DNA of 64,000 bases from Flavobacterium sp. CS20 (GTDB lineage: Bacteria > Bacteroidota > Bacteroidia > Flavobacteriales > Flavobacteriaceae). Both the position numbers and the translations under genes were made by a program. Below the pieces are notes generated by a model. The model was not told the origin of the DNA and did not search any database. It saw only the letters and a list, made by a program, of their open reading frames with translations. The stretch covers positions 1,178,001-1,242,000 of the forward strand of contig NZ_CP073015.1 of the NCBI RefSeq assembly GCF_018080005.1. The letters are read 5' to 3'. Positions 17,446 through 31,381 of this stretch are shown here, piece after piece. Numbering within the stretch: position 1 is the stretch's first letter; every line of letters begins with the position of its first letter.

Positions 17446-20400
17446 TTACACCTGCTTTGCCGTAGAACCGCTCGCTACTGGGGTATCAACATCAGGGTCA
17501 TCTCCTGCATTAAATACAAACCAATTATAACCAGAAGTTGCATTGCCTATGACACTCCAACTTAAATCTGCTGTAGTTTCTGTGATATTACTAACGGTAA
17601 GACCCGTTGGTGTTAGACAAGACGGAGCTTCATCGATTAATACATCTTCAATAGCGACATCACCTGTAAATCCATTACCACGGGTTACCCTAAATCTAAA
17701 TTGAATGGTTTCTCCTGCGTAAATGCTCAAATCAACAAATTGTTGAATCCAAGAATCAGTTTCTGCAGTTTGTTGTTCTCCACTTAAGGTAAATACATCT
17801 AAATCAAAATTAGCTGAAGTTGAAATTTTAACATCTACAGCCAGTATACTTATATCAGCACCATACATATGATACCAAAAAGATAAAGCAGGTTGAGTCA
17901 AGGTTGATAAATCTACTAAAGGAGAGAGCAATATAGCTTCATCTCCTTGAGTTCCACTACTGGCTTCTGTAAACACATAGTTATTACCCGATAATGCACC
18001 ACTTGGTCCTGTATTTAGAGATCCTGTACCTCCTGTTCCAACGTCCCAACCAAATGAACCAGAAGAGTCCTCAATCCAACAATCTTCTTCTGTGAGATTG
18101 GTGGTTACTGGAAATGCTTCAAAGTCATTGAAGTAAGGAGCAGTAAACACAGTATAATGCGTACTAAAAGCTACGGGTTGAGATTGAATACTTTGACCAT
18201 CGCTCGGTCCACAATCTGTGGTAATATATGCCTCATAATCTGAGTTATCTGTAAGTCCTGTTGCTATGACAGATGTATCACCACTTGCAGCTGTACCTGA
18301 AACAACAGGTGTAGCAGTTGCTGGATCATCACCAGCGTTAAAGATTGCCCACAGGTAACCATTAATTGCATTTGGAATTGGTGTCCAAGTTAGTTCTGCT
18401 GAATCAGGTAAAACATTTGTTACTTCAAAAGTTGATGGTAAGCTACACAACTCTGTTGTTGTAAACGTGATAGGATTTGTCAATACACTTTGACCATCAG
18501 TTGCTCCACAATCTGAAATCATATAAAAATCATAATCCGTTTCAGGTAATAAACCATCTGCTACACCTTGTGTTGTCCCTGAAGCAAAAGTGCCTGTAGA
18601 TACTGGAGTATCAACAGCTGGATCATCTCCTGCGTTATAAACCTCCCATATATAGCCATTTGAAGCATTACTCACTGAATTCCAAGACACTTCTAAAGAA
18701 TCGAAGAATACATCAATAATTGCAATGTTACCAGGCTTGGGACATGCTGGAGCCTCTTCAAGTCTAACGTCGTCAATAGCTACATCATCGTAAAAATCAG
18801 TTCCGTTGTTTTCATCAACTATGAATGCTATTTGTGCATTTCCAGTAAAAGTCAAGGTCGAAAGCTCTATTTGAATTTCCTCCCATTCTCCATTAAAAGT
18901 ATTGGAATTACTGAAAAACACCTCATTCCAAGTCGCACCATCCCAGACTTCTACTCTGAAATCAACATTTGAAAATCCTTCATTATTACTGATCAAATAA
19001 AAACTTAAAAAAGGTACGCTTAAAGAAGAAACATCTATCAATGGAGAATGCAATCTTGTGTCTAAAACATTTGGGGAAGAATCATCTACCCATGCCAAAC
19101 CACCATTACTAGCTGTGGAACCTCCTAAAGTTCCACTATCCCCAACATGACTAAAAGAAGGTGGATCGGTAAACAACCAGTCTTTTGAAGTATTGCCTGC
19201 TTGCTCCCAACAGCTTGGAATATTAGTCCCATTTGTATTGAAATCTTCAACAAATGGTGCTACAAAAGGATCACATAGAGTGGTGAAAGTTATACCATTT
19301 GACAACAAACTTTGACCATCTACAGCACCACAATCTGATAAAATATAGACTTGATAAGTTGTCAATCCTGTCAGACCTGTGATTGTAGTAGATGTAACTC
19401 CTGCTGGTTCATTTGCCGTTGCAAATGGCGTATCTGTATCAGGGTCATCGCCATCAGCAAATACCAATATTTCGTATCCATCTATGGCTGATGGAGTATC
19501 ATCCCAAGAGACATTAACTGAATCGTTGCCTACGCTATCAACTGATAATCCCGTAGGTGTAAAACACGAAGGAGCTTCATCGATTAAAACATCTTCAATA
19601 GCAACATCACCAGCAAATCCATTACCACGGATTACTCTGAATCTAAATTGAATGGTTTCTCCTGCGTAAGTAGTCAAATCAACAAACTGTTGAATCCAAG
19701 AATCAGTTTCTGCAGTTTGTTGTTCTCCACTTAAAGTAAATACATCTAAATCAAAATTAGCTGAAGTTGAAGTTTTAACATCTACAGCCAGTGTACCTAT
19801 ATCAGCACCATACATATGATACCAAAAAGATAAAGTAGGTTCAGCTAATGTTGATAAATCTAATGAAGGAGAGAGCAATATAGCTTCATCTCCTTGACTT
19901 CCACTACTGGCTTCTGTAAACACATAGTTATTACCCGATAATGCACCACTTGGTCCTGTATTTAGAGATCCTGTACCTCCTGTCCCCACATCCCAAGTAA
20001 ACGAACCAAGAGATACTTCATTCCAACAATCTTCTACTGTGAGATTGGTGGTTACAGGAAATGCTTCAAAATCATTGAAGTAAGGAGCAGTAAATGAATC
20101 ACAATCAGTTGTGAAAGTCAATGGGTTTCCTAATGCACTAATTCCATTAGTTGAGCCACAGTCTGATTGAACATAAAAATCATAAACTGTGTTTGATGTT
20201 AAACCAGAAGCTGATGCATTTAAGACACCGACTCCAACATTACCTGTAGCTACAGGAGAATCTGTTGTAACATCTGCTCCTTGATTAAAGACAAACCAGT
20301 TATAGCCGTCTGTTGCCTCAGTAACATCATCCCAAGAAAAATCTGCTGTCGTGTTGGATACACTATTTAATGTTATATTTTCAGGAACTGGACATGGTGG

Positions 20401-23112
20401 ATTGGTATCAATAACACTGATTCCAAAATCTCCAGGCGTAGTTGTTCCCCATTGATCGACTTGTATATAATAAGTAGTACCACCTGTAAGTCCTGAGAGG
20501 TTCACAATTGAATTAAAACCAATTACTGTACCTCCATCTTGATCACATCCTAATTCAGCACCCATTGTTGTTGGGTCTGCACAGTCTGTTGGAGCATCAT
20601 ATACAGCTATTTCAGTATCCGTTAAAGTAGCTCCAGCAATATCGGTTGAGACTTCAACTTCGCCAGAAGCTGGTGCTACAAAAGTAAACCATACTGAACC
20701 ATTTAAACCTCCATTAAAACAAGTACCTTCTGGTTCATCAGTTTGTGCTGTTGCACCCAGATTAGTATAAGTGTCGCTTGGAGGAATGACGCCAACTGTT
20801 AATGGTATCGCATCACAAATATCATCATTAACTGGTGGTAATGGTAAAGTTAAGAAGCTTATCGGACCTTCTGTAACTGACAAACCATCTGTATCACAAT
20901 CTGAAGTGATATAAAAATCATAATCTACATTGTCTGAAAGACCTGTTAAATTTAATGTCGTAGTTCCAAAAGCTACATTCCCACTTTGTGTTGGCGTCGC
21001 TGTTGCGGGATCTTCGCCATCAAGGAACAATTCCCAATTATAACCATTGCTTGCATTAAAAGATTCATCCCAAGTAATATCGGCTGAATTTTCAGTGATA
21101 TTGGTTACAGCAATATTGGATGGACTTGGGCAAGTTGCTAAAGTTGAAAAACTTAATGGTCCAGCCAAATCTGAAGTTCCATCTACACCACAATCAGAAA
21201 TAATGTATAAATCGTAATCCGTAAGTTCTGTAAGACCAGTTAGAAGTCCAGAAGTAATTCCAGCGACAAATGTTCCAGTAGAAACTGGGGTTGCTGTCGT
21301 AGGGTCATCTCCTGCATTATAAACTTCCCAAATATAACCGTTAGTAGCATTACCAATTAAACTCCAAGACACTTCTGCCTCAACGTCAAAGGCTTCTACC
21401 AAAGCAAGATTAAAAGTCTTCAAACAAGACGGAGCTTCATCAACTTTAAAATCATCTATAGCTATATCACTTTCAAAACCATCTCCTTTTACTCCTCTAA
21501 ATCTTATGGTTACAGTTTGTCCAGCATAAGCTGACAAATCTACTATTTGCTCAATAAATGCATCAGATTCTGCAACTTGTTGTTGACCTGAAATAGTAAA
21601 TACATCCAAATCAAAGCCTGAACCTGCATCAACGTCAACACTTAGTGTACCCATATTATCACCAAACATGTGATACCAGAAAGTTAATGCTGGGGCTGTC
21701 AATGGCGATAGGTCAATTAAAGGAGATACAAAAAATGCTTCGTCTCCTACTGATCCATTTGATCCTTCTGTAAAAATATAATTAGGTGTTGAATTTGCAA
21801 CACTAGGTCCTGTACCTGTTGAACCTGTTGTACCTGAACGTGTCCCCCAAAAGAAATCCGTTCCTTGACCAGGTGTTCTTTGCCAGCAATTATCTATAGC
21901 ATCTCCTGTATTATTAAATCCTGTTCCAGACACCCAACTTGCACCGTCAAAATTTTCTGTAATTGGTGCTGAAAGTGCTGTACATGGTGTTGTTACAGTA
22001 ACTACATTAGATAATTCACTGGTGCCGTCTACATCACAATCTGCAGATACATATACATCATAAGAAGTGTTATCTGTAAGTCCTGTTACCGATGTTGATG
22101 TTGTTCCAAAAGGTTCTGTACCTGTAAAAACTGGTGTATCTATTGTTGGATCGTCACCTGCATTAAACACAGACCAAGTATAACCATTTCTTGCATTTGG
22201 AATTTCGTTCCAACTAATATTAAATGTACTTGCCGTAACACCATCTACAGTTACATTTGAAGGTGCTGGGCATAAAAATACTGTGGTAAACGTAACTACA
22301 TTACTTCTTTGGCTTAAACCATCTGTAGCTCCACAGTCTGTTATAACATAAAAATCATAATCTGTAAGTTCTGTCAGTCCATCTGCATTTACAGTTGAAA
22401 CACCAGAACCAACTGTCCCAGTAGAAACAGGAGTATCAACATCAGGATCTGCTCCTGCATTGAAAACCTCCCATATATATCCATTTTGATCATTTGGAGC
22501 TAAATCCCAAGAAAAGTCAGCAGATGAGCCAAATACCTCTACTAATTGAACATTAAAAGGTTGTTCACAAGTGATATCAATACCGCCTGAAATAACAATT
22601 TCAAAGTCAACAACAGAACCATAAGTAAATGAACCACATGGATCTAATGGTAAAACACCGCCTTCCCACTGCATAACTCTCATTCTTGAGCTACCATTAA
22701 TAGCATCAGACGGAACTGTTACAGCAAAAGATTGTAAAGTAAAAGGTGCAATTCCAGCTATAGTTCCTATAGATTCTGTAGTTTCAAAAAAACCATCTCT
22801 ATCAAAATCTATCCAAGCTTCACCAACACTAGAATAATTGCCACCACAAGTTCCAAACTGTACATCTACAGTGTAAGAATTACCTGCAATGACGTCTGCT
22901 GATTGAGAATCAGTTAAGTCTTCAACTCCAGCAACACCATTACCAACATTTTGACAACCTAGGTAAGCAATAGTAGCCGTTTCTCCTACCAGATCTACAG
23001 ATTCTACATTTGTATCAAATGTACTTGATGGACCACCATCAGTACAATAATCTTGTGCATTGATTTGCCAGCACGTTACGAGCAAACCGAACAATAGTAT
23101 TATTTTTTTCAT
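17446..23112 (-). pseudogene. giant T9SS gene B, N-terminal 1888-residue fragment (frameshifted)
   Basis: The signal peptide (MKKIILLFGLLVTCWQINAQ) is followed by a GEVEDY-type domain (WIDFDRDGFFETTES..., YGSVVDFEIVI; residues ~20-175). Then come alternating Fn3 domains (each with an 'NGYxWxVFNAGDDP' strand) and MAM-like domains ('DCW...GDEA..LSP..DLS...FWYHM'), plus one pre-peptidase-like domain at ~790-930. The frame ends in GSTAKQV instead of continuing GSTAAGVTTANV as in the paralogous copy, because two extra T residues are present at ~17456-17458. Surface adhesion or matrix function is inferred, and no enzyme domain is visible. Confidence 0.85.
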
Positions 23113-23169
23113 AAGTTAAATGTTTTTTAATTAGGCGTTAAATTTATGAAAAAAATATGAAAAACAAAA

Positions 23170-23197
23170 AAATAGCCTGAGTTTTACTCAAGCTATT
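23170..23197 (-). terminator. terminator downstream of giant gene C
   Basis: AATAGC/GCTATT and TGAGT/ACTCA arms with one mismatch form a hairpin between genes C and B. On the minus strand it is followed by a T-rich run. Confidence 0.75.
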
Positions 23198-23223
23198 TAA
23201 TATAATCTTTATGAAAATTTATT

Positions 23224-23589
23224 TTATTCCTTAATCACTCTGAAAGTTTGAGAATTTCCACTTATCGAAACTTTCATCAAATAAGTTCCACTACTTAAAG
23301 CATCCATATTAATATTTATTGAAGTCTCTTCATAATTATTACTAAATACTTCTTTTCCTAAAATATCAAATACTTGAACTGATTCAATTGGATTTGCCGA
23401 ATCAATTGTCATAGTAGAACTTACAGGGTTTGGATAGTATTTAAAATTATTATCCGAAAACGCCACCGTTGAAAACACCCCTGCAAATACATCAAAATCA
23501 AATGGTAGCTCAATATCAACACCACTCTGACAAGAGCCAAATATATCTGACTCTAACAACATATACATAGCTCCTGAGTCAGCACTCAA
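23224..23589 (-). pseudogene. giant T9SS gene C, C-terminal sorting-tail fragment
   Basis: These 121 residues hold the end of the CUB-like domain and the type A T9SS tail (YYPNPVSSTMTIDS...), identical to gene B except for a few residues. The frame break at ~23605-23625 replaces the gene B sequence coding VQGTDLSG: the local DNA has lost one base and carries two or three substitutions. The fragment therefore has no start of its own. Confidence 0.8.
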
Positions 23590-23606
23590 AGTAACACCTG
23601 ATAAGT

Positions 23607-25538
23607 CTATGCCTTAGCGTCAGAATCATACAATCTTGGTGCGGTTTGATCAAAACCATTAAATACTCTAAAACGGTCGGTTGAGCCTGTTCCGTCTTCT
23701 ATTGTTCCTCCGTTAAAGATAACCTCTACGGGTGTTGGTGGTGTGATTTGTATATCTGAAGATACAAATAACCATTCTTTAAACTCATTATTATCATAAC
23801 AATAAGTGTTGTTGATTGCAGGGTCATTGACAACAACGGTTACAGGTGTAAGTGCAGTTGTAAAACCTTCTGGACCTACCCAATTACTTACATCTCCTGG
23901 TCCACAATCAGCTCTGACATAGAAGTCATAATCTGTCTCTGAAGTTAAACCTGTTGCTGTAAATGGTACACTAACATCTTCAAAAGTGGGTGTTCCTGTT
24001 GGTGGTGTTCCTGCTGGAACAACTTCTACATCAAAGTTAGTTTCAGTAGAGCCAGCTTGCCAACTTAAATCAGCTGAAATATCTGTTACTGATATAACTT
24101 CTAAGTTTAACGGATCAAAGCAGGTTGGTGCTTCATCAAAATTAACATCATCGATAGCAACATCGCCTTCAAATCCGTCGCCTCTTGTTACTCTGAATCT
24201 AACTTGAATAGTTTGACCAGCATAAGGCATTAAATCCACAAAGACTTGCACCCAATCATCAGTCTCAGAAGTCTGTTGTTCTCCTACTATTGTGAACACA
24301 TCAAGATCTAATGTTGTGCCATCATCTATATCAACACTAAGTTGATCAATATCTGCACCATACATATGATACCTAAAAGATACTGCTGGGGTAGTTAGGT
24401 TTGACAAGTCAACTTGAGGCGATAAAACTATGGACTCATCTCCCTGACTACCTGAAGAGGCTTCAGAGAATAAATAATTTAAACCAGAGAAAGCAGCGTC
24501 TGGTCCTGTATTTGAGGATGTTGTATTTCCTGTTCCTACATCCCAAGTAAACGAACCAAGAGATTCTTCATTCCAACATCCATCTTCATCAAAGCTAGTG
24601 CTTACAGTAAAGAATTCAAAATCTTCAAAATAAGGGGTTGGTATCACATCACATAAAGTTTCAAAACTAACTGCTGGTGAGAATTCACTAAGACCGTCTG
24701 TAGCACCACAATTTGATTGAATATAAGCTTCTAAAAATGAGGAACTCGGTAAATTAGTAACATTTGCAGTAGTTACACCTGCTGCCGTAGAACCGCTCGC
24801 TACTGGGGTATCAACATCAGGGTCATCTCCTGCATTAAATACAAACCAATTATAACCAGAAGTTGCATTGCCTATGACACTCCAACTTAAATCTGCTGTA
24901 GTTTCTGTGATATTACTAACTGTGAGACCCGTTGGTGTTAGACAAGACGGAGCTTCATCGATTAATACATCTTCAATAGCAAGATCACTTGTAAATCCAT
25001 TACCACGGGTTACTCTAAATCTAAATTGAATGGTTTCTCCTGCGTAAGTACTCAAATCAACAAATTGTTGAATCCAAGAATCAGTTTCTGCAGTTTGTTG
25101 TTCTCCACTTAGTGTGAATACATCTAAATCAAAATTAACTGAAGTTGAAATTTTAACATCTACAGCCAGTGTACCCATATCAGCACCATACATATGATAC
25201 CAAAAAGATAAAGCAGGTTGAGTCAAGGTTGATAAATCTACTAAAGGAGAGAGCAATATAGCCTCATCTCCTTGTGTTCCACTACTGGCTTCTGTAAACA
25301 CATAGTTATTACCCGATAATGCACCACTTGGTCCTGTATTTGAGGATATTGTACCTCCTGTTCCAACGTCCCAACCAAATGAACCTGAAGAGTCCTCAAT
25401 CCAACAATCTTCTTCTGTGAGATTGGTGGTTACTGGAAATGCTTCAAAGTCATTGAAGTAAGGAGCAGTAAACACAGTACATGGAATGCTAAAAGCTACG
25501 GGTTGAGATTGAACACTTTGACCATCACTCATGCACAA
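23607..25538 (-). pseudogene. giant T9SS gene C, fourth fragment (MAM-like, Fn3, CUB-like)
   Basis: This 643-residue open stretch has two MAM-like domains, two Fn3 domains and most of the CUB-like domain, in the same order as the end of gene B. It is bounded by breaks at ~25530-25645 (several one-base losses and substitutions in ~110 bp) and ~23605-23625. The apparent start at 25538 is arbitrary. Confidence 0.8.
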
Positions 25539-25613
25539 TCTGTGGTAATATATGCCTCATAATCTGAGTTATCTGTAAGTCCTGTTGCTATGACGGATGT
25601 ATCACACTTGCGA

Positions 25614-28244
25614 CTACACCTGAAACAACAGTGTAGCTGTTGCCTGATCATCACCAGCGTTAAAGATTGCCCACAGGTAACCATTAATTGCATTTGGAAT
25701 TGGTGTCCAAGTTAGTTCTGCTGAATCAGGTAAAACATTTGTTACTTCAAAAGTTGATGGTAAGCTACACAACTCTGTTGTTGTAAACGTGATAGGATTT
25801 GTCAATACACTTTGACCATCAGTTGCTCCACAATCTGAAATCATATAAAAATCATAATCCGTTTCAGGTAATAGACCATCTGCTACACCTTGTGTAGTCC
25901 CTGAAGCAAAAGTGCCTGTAGATACTGGAGTGTCAACAGCTGGATCATCTCCTGCGTTATAAACCTCCCATATATAGCCATTTAAAGCATTACTCACTGA
26001 ATTCCAAGACACTTCTAAAGAATCGAAGAATACATCAATAATTGCAATGTTACCAGGCTTGGGACATGCTGGAGCCTCTTCAAGTCTAACGTCGTCAATA
26101 GCTACATCATCGTAAAAGTTAGTTCCGTTGTTTTCATCAACTATGAATGCTATTTGTGCATTTCCAGTAAAAGTCAAGGTCGAAAGCTCTATTTGAATTT
26201 CCTCCCATTCTCCATTAAAAGTATTGGAATTACTGAAAAACACCTCATTCCAAGTCGCACCATCCCAGACTTCTACTCTGAAATCAACATTTGAAAATCC
26301 TTCATTATTACTGATCAAATAAAAGCTTAAAAAAGGTACGCTTAAAGAAGAAACATCTATCAATGGAGAATGCAATCTTGTGTTTAAAACGTGTGGGGAA
26401 GAATCATCTACCCATGCCAAACCACCATTACTAGCTGTGGAACCTCCTAAAGTTCCACTATCCCCAACATGACTAGAAGAAGGTGGATCGGTAAACAACC
26501 AGTCTTTTGAAGTATTGCCTGCTTGCTCCCAACAGCTTGGAATATTAGTCCCATTTGTATTGAAATCTTCAACAAATGGTGCTACAAAAGGATCACATAG
26601 AGTGGTGAAAGTTATACCATTTGACAACAAACTTTGACCATCTACAGCACCACAATCTGATAAAATATAGACTTGATAAGTTGTCAATCCTGTCAGACCT
26701 GTGATTGTAGTAGATGTAACTCCTGCTGGTTCATTTGCCGTTGCAAATGGCGTATCTGTATCAGGGTCATCGCCATCAGCAAATACCAATATTTCGTATC
26801 CATCTATGGCTGATGGAGTATCATCCCAAGAGACATTAACTGAATCGTTGCCTACGTTAACGACTGATAATCCCGTAGGTGTAAAACACGAAGGAGCTTC
26901 ATCGATTAAAACATCTTCAATAGCAACATCACCAGCAAATCCATTACCACGGATTACTCTGAATCTAAATTGAATGGTTTCTCCTGCGTAAGTACTCAAA
27001 TCAACAAACTGTTGAATCCAAGGATCAGTTTCTGCAGTTTGTTGTTCTCCACTTAAAGTAAATACATCTAAATCAAAATTAGCTGAAGTTGAAGTTTTAA
27101 CATCTACAGCCAGTGTACCTATATCAGCACCATACATATGATACCAAAAGGATAAAGCAGGTTCAGCTAATGTTGATAAATCTAATGAAGGAGAGAGCAA
27201 TATAGCTTCATCTCCTTGACTTCCACTACTGGCTTCTGTAAACACATAGTTATTACCCGATAATGCACCACTTGGTCCTGTATTTGGAGATCCTGTACCT
27301 CCTGTCCCCACATCCCAAGTAAACGAACCAAGAGATTCTTCATTCCAACAACCATCTTCATCAAAGCTAGTACTTACAGTAAAGAATTCAAAATCTTCAA
27401 AATAAGGGGTTGGTATCACATCACATAAAGTTTCAAAACTAACTGCTGGTGAGAATTCACTAAGACCGTTTGTAGCACCACAATTTGATTGAATATAAGC
27501 TTCTAAAAATGATGAACTCGGTAAATTAACATTTGCAGTAGTTACACCTCTCGCTGTAGAACCGCTCGCTACTGGGGTATCAACATCAGGGTCATCTCCT
27601 GCATTAAATACAAACCAATTATAACCAGAAGTTGCATTGCCTATGACACTCCAACTTAAGTCTGCTGTAGTTTCTGTGATATTACTAACTGTAAGACCCG
27701 TTGGTGTTAGACAAGACGGAGCTTCATCAATTAATACATCTTCAATAGCAAGATCACCTGTAAATCCATTACCACGGGTTACCCTAAATCTAAATTGAAT
27801 GATTTCTCCTGCGTAAGTACTCAAATCAACAAATTGTTGAATCCAAGGATCAGTTTCTGCAGTTTGTTGTTCTCCACTTAAGATAAATACATCTAAATCA
27901 AAATTAGCTGAAGTTGAAATTTTAACATCTACAGCCAGTGTATCCATATCAGCACCGTACATATGATACCAAAAAGATAAAGTAGGTTCAGCTAATGTTG
28001 ATAAATCTATTAAAGGAGAGAGCAATATAGCTTCATCTCCTTGACTTCCACTACTGGCTTCTGTAAACACATAGTTATTACCCGATAATGCACCACTTGG
28101 TCCTGTATTTGAGGATATTGTCCCTCCTGTCCCCACATCCCAAGTAAACGAACCAAGAGATTCTTCATTCCAACATCCATCTTCATCAAAGCTAATACTT
28201 ACAGTAAAGAATTCAAAATCTTCAAAATAAGGGGTTGGTATCAC
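25614..28244 (-). pseudogene. giant T9SS gene C, third fragment (MAM-like/Fn3 repeats)
   Basis: This 876-residue open stretch, with the frame open upstream to ~28375, contains MAM-like and Fn3 modules including the distinct 'HSPLIDVSSLSVPFLSFYLIS' MAM variant found once in gene B and twice in gene C. It ends abnormally in a scrambled tail (DDQATATLLFQV) where the intact copies read DDPATATPVVSGT. The scrambled segment coincides with a cluster of single-base losses. Confidence 0.8.
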
Positions 28245-28369
28245 ATCACATAAAGTTTCAAAACTAACTGCTGGTGATAATTCACTAAGACCGTCTGTAG
28301 CACCACAATTTGATTGAATATAAGCTTCTAAAAATGAGGAACTCGGTAAATTAGTAACATTTACAGTAG

Positions 28370-31300
28370 TTACACCTCTGCCGTAGAACCGCTCGCTACT
28401 GGGGTATCAACATCAGGGTCATCTCCTGCATTAAATACAAACCAATTATAACCAGAAGTTGCATTGCCTATGACACTCCAACTTAAATCTGCTGTAGTTT
28501 CTGTGATATTACTAACTGTGAGACCCGTTGGTGTTAGACAAGACGGAGCTTCATCGATTAATACATCTTCAATAGCAAGATCACCTGTAAATCCATTACC
28601 ACGGGTTACCCTAAATCTAAATTGAATGGTTTCTCCTGCGTAAGTACTCAAATCAACAAATTGTTGAATCCAAGAATCAGTTTCTGCAGTTTGTTGTTCT
28701 CCACTTAAGGTAAATACATCTAAATCAAAATTAGCTGAAGTTGAAATTTTAACATCTACAGCCAGTGTATCCATATCAGCACCATACATATGATACCAAA
28801 AAGATAAAGCAGGTTGAGTCAAGGTTGATAAATCTACTAAAGGAGAGAGCAATATAGCTTCATCTCCTTGAGTTCCACTACTGGCTTCTGTAAATACATA
28901 GTTATTACCCGATAATGCACCACTTGGTCCTGTATTGGTGGATGTTGTACCTCCTGTTCCAACGTCCCAACCAAATGAACCTGAAGAGTCCTCAATCCAA
29001 CAATCTTCTTCTGTGAGATTGGTGGTTACTGGAAATGCTTCAAAGTCATTGAAGTAAGGAACAGTAAACACAGTACATAGCGTACTAAAAGCTACGGGTT
29101 GAGATTGAACACTTTGACCATCACTCGGTCCACAATCTGTGGTAATATATGCCTCATAATCTGAGTTATCTGTAAGTCCTGTTGCTATGACGGATGTATC
29201 ACCACTTGCAGCTGTACCTGAAACAACAGGTGTAGCTGTTGCCGGATCATCACCAGCGTTAAAGATTGCCCACAGGTAACCATTAATTGCATTTGGAATT
29301 GGTGTCCAAGTTAGTTCTGCTGAATCAGGTAAAACATTTGTTACTTCAAAAGTTGATGGTAAGCTACACAACTCTGTTGTTGTAAACGTGATAGGATTTG
29401 TCAATACACTTTGACCATCAGTTGCTCCACAATCTGAAATCATATAAAAATCATAATCCGTTTCAGGTAATAAACCATCTGCTACACCTTGTGTTGTCCC
29501 TGAAGCAAAAGTGCCTGTAGATACTGGAGTATCAACAGCTGGATCATCTCCTGCGTTATAAACCTCCCATATATAGCCATTTGAAGCATTACTCACTGAA
29601 TTCCAAGACACTTCTAAAGAATCGAAGAATACATCAATAATTGCAATGTTACCAGGCTTGGGACATGCTGGAGCCTCTTCAAGTCTAACGTCGTCAATAG
29701 CTACATCATCGTAAAAATCAGTTCCGTTGTTTTCATCAACTATGAATGCTATTTGTGCATTTCCAGTAAAAGTCAAGGTCGAAAGCTCTATTTGAATTTC
29801 CTCCCATTCTCCATTAAAAGTATTGGAATTACTGAAAAACACCTCATTCCAAGCTACACCATCCCAGACTTCTACTCTGAAATCAACATTTGAAAAGCCT
29901 TCATTATTACTGATCAAATAAAAACTTAAAAAAGGTACGCTTAAAGAAGAAACATCTATCAATGGAGAATGCAATCTTGTGTTTAAAACGTGTGGAGAAG
30001 AATCATCTACCCATGCCAAACCACCGTCACTAGCTGTAGAACCACCTAAAGTTCCACTATCCCCAACATGACTAGAAGAAAGTGGATTGGTAAACAACCA
30101 GTCTTTTGAAGTATTGCCTGCTTGCTCCCAACAGCTTGGAATATTAGTCCCATTTGTATTGAAATCTTCAACAAATGGTGCTACAAAAGGATCACATAGG
30201 GTGGTGAAAGTTATACCATTTGACAACAAACTTTGACCATCTACAGCACCACAATCTGATAAAATATAGACTTGATAAGTTGTTAATTCTGTTAGACCTG
30301 TGATTGTAGTAGATGTAACTCCTGCTGGTTCATTTGCCGTTGCAAATGGCGTATCTGTATCAGGGTCATCACCATCAGCAAATACCAATATTTCGTATCC
30401 ATCTATGGCTGATGGAGTATCATCCCAAGAGATATTAACTGAATCGTTGCCTACGTTAACAACTGATAATCCTGTAGGTGTAAAACACGGAAGAGCTTCA
30501 TCGATTAAAACATCTTCAATAGCAACATCGCCTTCAAAATCATCGCCTCTTGTTACTCTGAATCTAAATTGAATGGTTTCTCCTGCGTAAGTACTCAAAT
30601 CAACAAATTGTTGAATCCAAGGATCAGTTCCTGCAGTTTGTTGTTCTCCACTTAAGGTAAATACATCTAAATCAAAATTAGCTGAAGTTGAAGTCTTAAC
30701 ATCTACTGCCAGTGTACCTATTTCAGCACCATACATATGATACCAAAAAGATAAAGCAGGTTCAGCTAAAGTTGATAAATCCACTAAAGGAGAGAGCAAT
30801 ATAGCTTCATCTCCTTGTGTTCCACTACTAGCTTCTGTAAATACATAGTTATTACCCGATAATGCACCACTTGGTCCTGTATTTGAGGATGTTGTCCCTC
30901 CTGTTCCAACGTCCCAACCAAATGAACCTGAAGAGTCCTCAATCCAACAATCTTCTTCTGTGAGATTGGTGGTTACAGGAAATGTTTCAAAATCATTGAA
31001 GTAAGGAGCAGTAAACACACCACATAGCGTACTAAAAGCTACGGGTTGAGATCGAACACTTTGACCATCAGTTGCTCCACAATCTGAAATCATATAAAAA
31101 TCATAATCCGTTTCAGGTAATAGACCATCTGCTACACCTTGAGTAGTCCCTGAAGCAAAAATACCTGTAGATACTGGAGTATCAACAGCTGGATCATCTC
31201 CAGCATTATAAACCTCCCATATATAGCCATTTGTAGCTTGTGCTACATTGTCCCAAACAAAATCGGCAGTTTGACTTTGAACCGCATCTAAAGCCACATT

Positions 31301-31381
31301 AGTTGGCACGGGACATGATGGTGGTGGTAAGATATTGACTGTATAGTCGTGAGTTTCACCCCGGTGCCACTTGGTGTACAC
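28370..31381 (-). pseudogene. giant T9SS gene C, second fragment (Fn3/MAM-like repeats)
   Basis: This 1003-residue open stretch begins after the GEVEDY domain (GETHDYTVNILPPP...) and carries alternating Fn3 and MAM-like modules. It ends GSTAEV because one base is missing at the site where gene B carries two extra bases (acacctctgccg against acacctgctgccg in the intact copy at ~24776). Its blocks are near-duplicates of blocks in fragment three and in gene B. Confidence 0.8.
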
